64,000 bases of DNA. It comes from Ctenosaura bakeri. Its lineage: Eukaryota; Chordata; Lepidosauria; Squamata; Iguanidae. The notes under the pieces are model-generated. The model worked only from the letters and a program-made list of their open reading frames with translations. It did not search any database and was not told the origin of the DNA. The stretch covers positions 930,001-994,000 of the forward strand of contig CAOLHI010000745.1 in assembly GCA_948474755.1 (NCBI GenBank), read 5' to 3'. Numbering within the stretch: the stretch's first letter is position 1; each line of letters begins with the position of its first letter. Below are positions 12,901 through 24,700 of this stretch, piece by piece. The position numbers and the translations under genes were made by a program.

Positions 12901-15707
12901 AGGACGAACACTAATAGGTCATAGTATTGTTAGATACTAGGCTTCCTTTGTTGTTTTTTACATTTGCCAACAGAATTGCATTTATCTGTTTTCTCTGAGT
13001 GTATTAGTTTCTGCCAACCAGGGTTGATTTCTTCCTTCTTCCCACAGCAGTACATTTCCTCTTAGGGATGTTTTCTTTTCCTCACTTTTGTTGGAGTGTT
13101 ATTCTGGCAATATTTCTTACCAGTTCATATGTGCCTTTGTGTCTTCATGCCATGGACATCCTTCCTGCTATGGATAAGAGTCATTTGTCTCTCATATAGT
13201 TTTGAGGCAATCTAAAGGCTGTATCTCTGGTATGAGGCTCTCAGCAAGGGAAAGCCAGTATTTCTCCCATTGTGTTAACTAGTGGCAAGATTCCAACTCT
13301 AGATACAGCTGGAGCTCAGTCCACCACAGTAATCATGGTGTCTCTAGCTTCCTTGAAAAAGTGATAAAACTCTTTTGGCGTGTTGCCTTTTTTTCTGTCC
13401 TCAACTGGCTTGATTTTGGGCTTAGTTAGATGTCTGGTTTGGAAGGACAGTGCTGTGAATAATCCAGTACACAGGCTTGCTACAATATGTGTAGCATATT
13501 GTAGAGACTATGAAAAAGAATGACAGGTTGCTTCTGGGTTGCTTATGTGTAGCTGTTATCTTTGAGTGGTCATTTATTCAGTCATACAGTTCACTTTCCT
13601 ATTCAGATACAAGTACTGTTCTACCTTTTTTTCCTTGCTATTTGCTTCCATGTATATTGTTGTGGCTGTAAGGTGGAATTGAGGAGGAAGGAGGGTGGGA
13701 AGGGTGTTGTGCTTCAGTCAGAACTTTAGCTCAGCTTTAGAAGTGATCTGTATATTACCATGAACCTACAGAACTACAAAGAACTACAGTTAGTGGCAAA
13801 CAGCATCTTTTTTTTAACTTCTCTGATCTTAATGTGAATTACAGCAGCAGTTTCTGTGGGATGGTTACTGTTTCTAGGACTTATGTATATTGCCTGCTTT
13901 TGTAATGCATGCAGAATCTAAAAAATAAGTATCTTGCGACCTGTGTGCTCTTAGATGACATTGAGGATTTAGAACAATCTGAAATGTGTATTATGTAACA
14001 GAGATTTAGGTATTACATTTGTTTCATACATTAACAAACAATTCCAATATCATTTAATTATATTTCTACTCATCACCTTCACTTCCATACCCTCAAACAC
14101 CCTAGGATTTGTATGGATTACATGTCACAAAATGAATGCATCCAAGTTAAAAATCAGATTCAGTGATTACTGCAAATATAAACTCTTATAAATCAACTCT
14201 TCCACTAAAACACTTATAAAATCAACTCTGCTCAAAAAGAGCTATTCTTACTGGTATTAGTGTGTAGAATATTTTATCAAAATCTTCATTTCAGATCATT
14301 CTTTGTGTGTAACAACATTCTATAATGAAAATGCATGTGTACATAATGTTAGAACAAACGAACCTTGCCTCTGCTTCAGGGAAAGGGACTGTTGCATCCA
14401 TTAACTATTCCAGCTAAGCAGCAAACAAACCATGCTAATGATACTCCAGATATTAAAAATAGGAAACACCTTAATCCTGATATGAGCAATGGAATAATTT
14501 GTTTTTAAACCAGTAAAAAAGCTGCTGTTGGCATAGAAACCAGAAGATAAATACTTTCACACAAGGTTTAAGGATCCAGTACATATTTGTTCTGTTTGGA
14601 GAAACAATCTTGTCACATCTTGCAATGTTTTGCCATACGTCTGCTCACCAATGTGTATGACAGTTGTTACCCTGTGTGACGTACTGTTTTGAATGGTCAG
14701 CTTGTTAAGCAGCTAGAGGTCCCCATGTGTGGAGTGCTAAAACAGCTACCTAACAACAAATAGTCCTTTACACTCTGGCTTCAGTCTCCATGTTTGTCCA
14801 TTAGTCTTTAAGTTACTCACATCATTTCTGGTATTCAGAGTTAAACACTTGGTATTCATATATGTATTTCAGGAAAAACTTAAACAGTTTCAAGAAAGAT
14901 TGGCAGAGGAACGGCGTAACCGTTTAGAAGAACGCAAGAGACAACGCAAAGAGGAGAGACGCATTGCTTATTACCAGCAGAAAGAGGAGGAAGAGCAGCG
15001 ATTGCGAGAGGAGAAGATGCTTAAAGGTAAATGCTGAAAGCCTCTTGCTGAAAAAACCTCCTTATTGTTTGCTCATACAACCTTATGTTTCATAACAGTA
15101 GTAGTTTTGCTTCTGTGGGTAGAGGTGAGCCATGACTGTGTTAAAATGATTTTATAGTTCACTTGCATGAGAATTAATGAATGTGGTATAAGTGGTAGGA
15201 AAGATGGAATGGTACTTTATTTATCTGAATCAATTCTTTGGGCAGAGCAAGAAGAAAAAGAACGTGCTGAACGTGAAAAACGTGAAAAAGAAATGCGTGA
15301 ATATCAGGAACGTGTTAAAAAACTAGAAGAGGTAGAAAGAAAGAAACGCCAAAGAGAGATGGAGATTGAAGAGAGAGAGCGTCGCCGAGAGGAAGAGAGG
15401 AGAAATCTTGAGGATCCACTTTCAAGGAAGGTAAGCACTGTTACCAATGAACTGGGGAAGAGAACTCTTCTGTTTTTTGAAAAGCAAAGATTATTTTGAT
15501 GTCAGACATTGTGGAGGTGGTGGTATACTGTTCTGTTTAAAAGGTGTATGTAGTGGGGATCACAGAAACAGCTGGGAGAGCTGCGTGCAGCCTCAGGGCC
15601 TCACTTCAACCATCTTTGAGATAAAAATGTATAGAAATGTATCGAAATACATGCTATTTGTAAGTTGTTCGCCGCCTCAATCCATATGGAGAGGCGGGAT
15701 ACAAATA

Positions 15708-15772
<65 letters not shown>

Positions 15773-18700
15773 GAATGTATAGGCAAGTTGGGCTCAAGAT
15801 AGAGGAGACAGCATTCATACCTTGGGGTAAGAGGAGTTCTTTGGATAAGAGTGTTGCTTTACAGTGATGATGAGGTGACAAGTAACTGCTCATTACTTGT
15901 TAGCAGAATTAATAAGTCATAACTCTATGACCTATAATGGATAAATTCAATTAAAAAAAAGGTAAAACAATACAATAATTTAAACATGCTAAGTTACACC
16001 ACAGTTACTACTTTTATGCAAAAAACTTCACAGTTCTCCCAGTTTGACTCTCACAGGTTTGATTATTCACAGTGTTGGCTTGCCTTCCCCCTCTCTTGCC
16101 CCCCTACTCCTGCCCATGGCATCCAGTGTGATTCTGCTGGCAGCAGGCAAGAGTGTAAAAGGGACCAAAGATCTTTCTCCCCCTCGCTCTCCTGCACCAC
16201 TGCCCACACGATCGTGTGGGTGGGGGGTAAGAGAGTGAAGGGAAGCAAAGATCTTTCTCCCCCTCTCTCCTGTGCTGCTGCCTGCACCATCACACAGGCA
16301 GGAGAGGGACGAGAAAGTGCAGGGAAGGGAAGATCTTTTTCTCTGCGCTCTCCTGGGCACAGAAAAAAGATCTTCTACCCCCTCCCCATTCTTCTACCCA
16401 CTACCCACCTGGGTGCCCTGGCAGTGGCGCAGGAGAGTGCAGGGAAGGGTATTCGTGTTTGTTTGTTTTTTCCTTTTGCAGGAGGTTCTGTGTTCTTAAC
16501 CCCCACAAATGTGGAGGGTCTACTGTATACACAAAAGGCTGTAGGGAATCATTTTGTTGAATGATAGTAATTGTTAATACAAAATATTGGAAGTTGTCTG
16601 ATAATTCAGATTTAAAGACAAGGTTAGCAATGCTAAATATTGGGTTGGGCAGTAATGAAGTTTATGCTACATAAAGATAATAGAAAATTATCTATAAAGA
16701 TGATATAATTGAAAGAATTGCTACCTTTTTATTCTTAAATGAATTTGTTGAAGAACATGTAAGTTTTATGTCTGTGCTATTATAATTAATTAAAATGTGA
16801 GCATGGGTTTTATTTTGGCCTAATTTTTCAATTTAGGAATCCCGTTGGGGTGATAGAGATGGTGAAAGTACCTGGAGGAGAAGCACAGAGCCAGAATCAG
16901 AATGGAGACGTCCACCAGTAGAAAGGTAGTGCTTTGAGTAATGCTTAAATTTCAGAACACTTTTGGATATAGAAGAAACTATTTATGTGGCAGTTAGTGC
17001 TTGTGAAGGTTTGCTTCACATTCTGTCATTTGGTCTTGCAAATACTGTAAAGATTTAATTGTTCACGTACTCAAAACAAATTAAGATTTAGTATAGCAAA
17101 GTGGTAATGCAAAATTATATGTGGTTCCCACCCAACCTCAGCCCTTGTCCTAGGCAACAGACACAGGCTTGTGGAATGCCTGTTGCTTCTGTTTCCAATC
17201 CCTAAGATCCTACTTTGCCTCTTGTATTTTTATATGCATATTTCATCTGCTTATTTCATACCTAAGAAATCCCCAACTGTATTTATATCCTTGATACATT
17301 AAAAATCTGTGGCTTAATTATACAATCACTTTTTTAACATTCAAGGGAAAAAGGCCATTGGATAAAATGAAAATACTGCTTAATAATTAAATTTAGGGAA
17401 ACAGAAACATGCTAAATAGTGTCGCATTACCTTAGTATGTAGAGATTGGCAGAAGCTAGATTGGAATTTTTCCATAGGGACTTGGAGCTTCTGTACGTGT
17501 GCATAGGTGTGTGCCCCTGTATGCCTGGGGTCCATCTCAAGCAGCTTCTGTTCCTCCTTGGACTACTACACAACTAAAAGTTGCTGTGGAAACTAGAGAA
17601 CTCTCCACGGAAGTACTTACCTGAAGCTCAAGAACTTGTAGTTAAGGAGAGAAGTTGGAGAGTTTTGATGTATATTCATTAAGGCCATGCTGGTTGTTGA
17701 TGCATATCTGCCTGTGTCCAACAAAAGACAAGAATGTCATAGTGAGGTTAGTCTCCATCTTGAGTCCTTTATGCCATCTTCCCCTCCCCCTGAAAACCAA
17801 TCACTTTCTCTTTTAATCATGACAGTGTGCTCTTTGTCTGGCATTGTGTTAGTTGTAAGAAAATGCAAATTGTGATTTGTGAGAGTAGAGAAGAGGCAGC
17901 AATAAGTTCCACGTCTGATGGATGTATGAAAAGTATAATGTCTGTAACCTGCATATAGTTAATGATGACAGTTTCTTGCTCTTACAAGTTCATATTCTTT
18001 TAAACATAGATTAGGTTTGTCAATCCCTTCTCTCCCCCTTCTGTGGTTTTGTTAGAAAACCAATTACTTCCATTGTATGTGTTCTCAAGTCAAAAAAATT
18101 AGAACTACTGATGTGTGAGGCTTTTGCAGGGGTGTTACAGTGATTTCTCAGAAACATCATGCAGATTAATTAATTAATATAAAAGCATTTTAACTTAAAA
18201 AAAAGGTTATGTACAGTAAAAGCAGGATACCATATCTATTTGTGTGTAAGTCAACCTCATGTATAAGTTTAGGTCATGTTTTGGGGCCAAATTTATGAAT
18301 TTTGAAATGACCTGTGGATAAGTCAGTGGTCTTTGTGCAGAGAGAGGAAAGCACCAGCAGCGCCTCATGGGCAGCTGCCCCTCGCCACTATTCTTGCCAT
18401 TTCCCTATCCAGGCATTCCAAAAGGCCTTTTGCCACTCTACTCAGAGACTCAGAGAAGGGTCCCCCTTTTTTGAAAAAAAGTTACAGTATTAACTCATAA
18501 AAAAAGGAACCATTCCCTTCTCTAACTAAATTAAAATTTTGACTAAAACCTTTAGACTTGCACATCAGTATGTACAGAGGTTTCTGCCTCCAGCCTTCCG
18601 TATATGATGCCCAACAGAATAGGAAGGAATGGGAATATGAAATGGAAAAATCTCAGGCACCAGCATTTATAAATAAATACCATGGCCAATGTGAATGGAA

Positions 18701-21700
18701 GCAGTTCAGGGAGGGTAGACACTTGACGGCACTGATGTCTCAGCAAAGCCTATGGAGTGGCCATTTTCCCCATCTGTCTCTGAAGCTCCTGATGGAATAC
18801 ATGTGACAGTGAATCTGAAGTTGGCTGTGTCTCCTTAACATGTGGATGATACTGCTAGTGAGAAAATAAGTGGAAGTTGTGTGTGGACCTCATAGATTGT
18901 ACACAGCTTCTAACGTAGAACAGCTTTCAATGTGAGAAATAGTTTTTAGTGGAACATAAATGATGTCGCTGTGTAAGAGTAATATCAGCTGGTTCTTAGA
19001 CAGTTAAACCTTTTCTGTGAACATTAACCTTTTCTGTATTAAAAATTAACTTTTTGTGCTTGAATAGAGAATGGCGTCGTGGAGAAGTACGTGATGATGA
19101 CAAACCTATGCGCAAAGATGATTTGAATCGTCGTGGCACTTCAGAAGACAGAGCAGAGTCTCCTCAGGAAAGAGCAGATGATAAAGTGTCAAAGCCTGAT
19201 CTTGATGACGACAAAGGTCCTAGGAGAATACAGGATGATGACAGACCAAGTTGGCGCTCAACAGGAGATGACAAGGGCCCCAGGCGTGGCTTGGATGAGG
19301 ACAGAGGTCCCAGGCATGGTTTGGATGAGGACAGGGGTCCCAGGCGTGGCTTGGATGAGGACAGGGGTCCCAGGCGTGGCTTGGATGAAGACAGGGGTCC
19401 CAGGCGTGGCTTGGATGAAGACAGGGGTCCCAGGCGCGGCTTGGACGAAGACAGGGGTCCCAGGCGTGGCTTGGACGAAGACAGGGGTCCCAGGCGCGGC
19501 TTGGACGAAGACAGGGGTCCCAGGCGCGGCTTGGACGATGACAGGGGTCCCAGGCGCGGCTTGGATGACGACAGAGGCCCCAGGCGTGGCTTGGATGATG
19601 ACAGGGGCCCTAGGCGTGTCTTGGACGATGAGAGACCAAGTTGGCGCAACACAGATGACGACAGGGCCCCCAGGCGCAGCTTGGATGATGACAGGGGTCC
19701 CAGGCGCGTCTTGGATGACGACAGGGCCCCCAGGCGTGGCTTGGATGACGACAGGGGCCCCAGGCGTGACTTGGACGATGATAGGAGCCCCAGGTGGCGC
19801 TTGGATGATGACAAGGGGCCCAGGCGTGGCTTGGACGATGACAGGGGGGCCAGGCGCGGCTTGGATGATGATAGACCAAGCTGGAGAGCTTCCGATGAAG
19901 ATAGAGGCCCCAGACGTGGAATGGATGATGAGAGAATTTCAAGACGTGATGAGGATAGAGGACCATGGCGTAACACAGATGATGATAGAATGTCAAGGCG
20001 TGATGATGATCGTGGACCCAGGCGCGCTGGTGATGATGATAGAGGTCCTAGACGTGGAGATGATTCCAGGCGGGGGGATGATTCCAGACCTGGACCATGG
20101 AGGCCGTTTGGTAGACCAGGTAGACTAATTCACAACATTTGGAATCATTTACTGGAGAATTTCAATAAATATCTGCTAGCGTATGCTCTGAGTTTGCGCA
20201 GAAGAAAGTGCATTATTTTAGATGACTGCATCATGTGTGTCATATGATGTGAATCTTACAATTGGTTTCTGCATCATATGTATCATATGATGTTATTCAT
20301 ACAGTTTGTTCCACCAGCTGAAGGTTTCAAAAAGACAAGCTCTTGCATACTGATTGCTGGTAACAAATAAAGAAATGAATAAAAACGTGTCTTCAATGAA
20401 AATTATTAAAATTGTAATATCAAAATTGTGATCTGATTATTCAAAAATTAATTAAGTGTAAGTATATTGATTAAAAGAAGGCAGTTTTCCTGATTCAGAA
20501 AAGAAGCAATAACCTAATGTATGTAGGGCCATATGAAAGAGAAATTAATGTGTTTTACTGCCATTAGGTGGATGGAGAGAACGAGAGAAGGCCCGAGAAG
20601 ACAGCTGGGGGCCTCCACGAGATTCTAGACCTTCAGAGGATCGTGAGTGGGATAGAGATAAAGATCGTGATGACAATGAAAAGGACCGAGAATTTGACAA
20701 AGACCATGATTTTGATCGGGAGGATCGCTTCCGACGCTCAAGGTATAATTTTACTACTTTTAAATAGTAAAGTCTGGTGGTGTCTCCTTTGAATAAGCAG
20801 AGTATAATATCCATAAGTTACTATGTGAAGTAGTATTTAATATACAGATCAGTATTCATTGCAGTCAGATACTGGGATTTTAGGGGTGCCATATTTTAAG
20901 AACAATTTCTAATTAGTAGTCAGCAGGCAGGACGCACCTTTTTGTTAGCTGTATAGTCAACAAAATGTGTATTAATTGTTGCAAGGATAAGCCAAAGAAG
21001 AGCTTACAGTTTATATAACCCAGAATGTTTCAAAATACAGGCATACCTCAGATAACACAGCCTCTGACAAAGAAGTTTCTTTTTACAAAGTCTTTATGTC
21101 TGCCCAGCTCCCTTTTCCCTCCTTGTTCTCTTTCCAGCTTTTTGGTTTTTTAGCAGCATTGGCACTGGGTGAAGGAGGATTGGAGAAACACAATTTTTGG
21201 TACTGGGTTGAAGCAGTATATCTGCCGTAAACAGTGCAATAAAGGTTTCAGCTGGAAATGAATGGGATTCTGCTGTGGCCTATCCTACTGTAGCTGTGTG
21301 TGCCTGCCTACAAGAAGCAAGATGAGTAGTTGCTGCCTCCAGAATCCTTACTGAATCTGCTGTGAACAGCAGAACAAGGAAAATGAAGAGAAGATACCCC
21401 TCCCTCAGCATCTATCCCGTCATCTTTTTTAAAAAGTATAGATTTATACAGTTGCCCACCAAAATGGAAGTCATAAGAAAAGTGGGTGCTGATGAAAGGG
21501 GGAAAAAAGTAATCCCTAGATGTATTTTGGAAGAAGCCTTCAGATGTTCTCTAGAATGTTTTCAAAATGTTTGTTTGCTTATACAAGTCTTACGTGACTT
21601 AGTTGTTTCATTTCACATGTGCATATTGCTTAGGGATGGGATGAATCCAAAATTTTCCGGATCCGAATCTCTGGCAGGTTCTGGGAATCCATGAATCTCG

Positions 21701-24700
21701 TGAATCTCGAATCTTTCAAATCCTTTCAAAAAGTTTAAAAAGCAAGGAAAAGAAAGATAATGTTGGACAAGACACATTCTCTCAGCCTTAGCAAAAGCCT
21801 AGGCAAAGGCAAACCTCCCTCTGAAGAAATCTGGCCAGGACAGTTGTCATAGTTTTGCCTCAGGACCTCCCCAGACTGAAAATGACATGAAGACCCTTTC
21901 TACAAAGGCAGGAAAATGTGGATTAATCCCACATTTTCCTGCCTGTATAAACAGGGCCACACACTACAGTACAGAGATAATCCAGGTCAAAACTGGATTT
22001 TCTTTGCATAGCTCCTTACGGCATCCTGGGGTTTGTAGTGTGATGATGCACCAGCACACTTTGGCAGAAAAACCTGTGACACTTTGTAAAACTACAAACC
22101 CCAGAATTATGTATGAAAGAGCTTTGCAAGGGAGCTATGCAAAGAAATCTCAGCTGTCCTTGAAATCTCAAGAGGACTGTACCTTCTAGCCAATCAAGTC
22201 TTTGGCGGGTCCTGGAGGCAACAATTTTTAAAAATAATTTTTCCTTTCTGCTACATGTGATTTGTCATGTGGCTCATGAGAAACCATGGCAGACATCACT
22301 TCTCATCCTATTCTAGCTATAGGGTTACAACCAGGCACTGGTCTTGTGGAAGGAGGTACACTGGCCTACATGTGGCAATCACTGGATGAGATTGTGTGAC
22401 CTTGCCCTCAGCCCCACTACTTTTGATAGGCGTCAGCCCCACTGACCCCAGCATTGATACATACCATTGATTTTCAGCACAGAAAATAGTGCTGAACTTA
22501 AATATTAAATGTTCAATTTAAATATATTAGACTACAACCCTAGATGTAATTTCTGAAATTGTTAGCAAAGGCCATTATTACTCCCAAGGGAAGAACTCAC
22601 CTACTTGCCATCTCCCCTTGTGTATCTAGTCTTCCACGTTTTCAGGCATCCCGGTCTCCAGCAAACTGTTTGGTTGGTGGAGTGGAAAGATTCAGTTTGC
22701 CTATTTTGGCACAGGGATTCAGATTCATGAATCTCAAATCCTTGCTGACTATTCGAGGATTTGGTTGGCCCATCCTTAATATTGTTAGTTTTGAATACAG
22801 GGTTTGCTAAAATATGCTGAACTGCTCTTAATTGTGGTGCAGGATCCTATCCCTGTTCTTTCCATTTTATGTCTGCATCTGGTTTCTAATTTTCTGTTAA
22901 AGAAATAATGTCCTAGAACACATCTAGGATGTTGCATCTTTAACAGAAAATTAGGAGCCAGATGCAGAAGTAATACCTGAGATATACCTGTACTTCTCTT
23001 TTAGCCAGAAATGGTAATTTGATTAAACAAGTCATGCTTTTGATTTTATATTTAGATAGCTTGGTTGCATCTAATATTAAAATTGGTTTGAGTTTGCATA
23101 GTGGATTAAATCTGTTTTGTTGTGATAGAAACTAGTTAAATGCTTTGTCTTAGTACTAAAATAGGTTTTTCTGTTACTGAAGGGATGATGCTGGCTGGAG
23201 GAGAGGACCCTCTGAGGAAGCCTCTAGCTGGAGAGATTCAGGACGTCGGGATGAATGGGACAGAGGTGGCCGGGACTCTAGAGAAGACCGGGGTAGTCGT
23301 GATCTTCGAGATCGGCGTGGTGAAGAAAGGGAAAGGAGAGGGCCACCTCCTAGAACAGACAGGGATGAAGGTAGGCCTGTGTTCCATTGTTACTGTTTTT
23401 GGCACATAAAGCAGCCTACTGGGGAAACATAAAGAAGGGCACTTCTGTTATCTGAAGATGCATGTGCTTTGTATAATTTTATAATTGTGCAGATTTTTAA
23501 GCATTGAGACATTTGTTCTAAGGAACAAGCTAGATGACTACTTCTGCTGTAAGACTTTCAAAGTGTTGAATTTACCTGTTTTGAACCTGCCATGTGGCCT
23601 CAGTCTTTCAATGCTGTTAGCTAGACAAAATTTCCCCCCATTCTAGTCTTCAGTACCTCAGAATATCAGTAAAATATATACAGCATATTTATGCCCCACT
23701 GCATATCTGTATTCCAAGATATTTGATTATTCTTCTCTTCTAAAAATAAGCTCTACTTTGAGACTGTATATTTATTGTTGTTACATGCTTTCATGTCATT
23801 TCCAACTTATTGTGACCCTAAGGTTGTCTGGGGGCTGAGAATGTGCGATGCATCCAAGGTTACCAGTTCGTTTTCATGGCTGAGAAGGGAATTGAACCCT
23901 AGTCTCCAGGCCTGTAGTCCATGTCATGGGGAGATCTGCGCCTTCCAGGGCTGTGACAGACCAAGCCTGCTTTTATTCCCTCCTCCCGAAGCAGCACCCT
24001 TTTATATAATTACCAAACCCTAGCTGCCTCTCCACACTTAATCACCCTTCTGCTTTCCCAAAGACCACAACCCTTATGGATATAGGGCAAAGTATTTTCA
24101 GGTTTATCCCAAATGAATGTGTCAATTGTGGTAGCATGTGGAACTGAGCTCAAATTAAAGAGACACTGCATCAAGGCTGCTCTTTAAAAAATAGAATAAA
24201 ACCTTTATTAAACAAACTAACAAAGAAGGTATTCGTCAATTAAATGTTATCAAGCAGGAAAGCACTTTCAGCTCTTGACAGGCAGACACTCCCCCCAACT
24301 CTCTCACTCTCTCGCTGAAGGAGCTCTCTCTCCTTTCAAACTCACAGAAGGAACTCTCTCAAACTCTCTTTCTGGTTTTTTTTTTTTTTTTTGTTCTGCT
24401 GACTCACCCACCTAGCCCCTCCCTCTGGCTAATATGGGTTCTTTAGTCAGTGAACCAATTAGATTAAATCCTCTATGTTGCTAAGGCAGCTCTGCTGGAC
24501 AGCCCCCCCCCCACCAGTTTGTCACAGTACAAAGCTCAAAACACTATATAAGCTCAAAGTATGACTCTCTCGTATGAGTTAGTTCAGATTCCATGGTAAT
24601 TAAAGCGTTTTGCCTGGATTTGTTTATTGTGTAGGACCATGAATGAGACACAGTTGAAATACTGGCTTTTTATTTTTCAGTGAGCTCATGGAGACGTAGT

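Larger units (their letters stand above)
15431..16836 (+). other. EIF3A: EIF3A intron 17
   Basis: Intron of 1.4 kb with a LINE/SINE 3' tail and AAT microsatellite (15630-15770) and a Tigger-like DNA element (16031-16525), listed separately. The rest is AT-rich and unassigned. Confidence 0.8.
20743..23182 (+). other. EIF3A: EIF3A intron 20
   Basis: Intron of 2.4 kb, half of it a hAT element (21631-22778) with a second, foldback element inside. It is followed by a 95-nt hairpin (22873-22967). The rest is unassigned. Confidence 0.8.
23371..24680 (+). other. EIF3A: EIF3A intron 21
   Basis: Intron of 1.3 kb. It holds a partial tRNA-headed SINE (23775-23935) and an LTR-like segment (23952-24526). 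The rest is unassigned. Confidence 0.75.

Noticed and set aside
19291..19620. CRISPR-like regular repeats
   Set aside because: Direct 30-bp units without spacers in a coding exon of a vertebrate gene; they encode the eIF3a ten-residue repeat.
19133..20128. Two long open frames overlapping exon 19 (331 codons in another + frame, 270 codons on the - strand at 19164-19976)
   Set aside because: A 30-bp repeat without stops in one unit keeps every frame open across the array. The frame used by EIF3A matches the family and joins its splice sites; the others are by-products.
20120..20247. Read-through of exon 19 into intron 19 (42 more codons)
   Set aside because: A good GT donor at 20120 and the conserved Pro-Gly|Gly-Trp-Arg junction with exon 20 support splicing. 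An isoform retaining the intron cannot be excluded.
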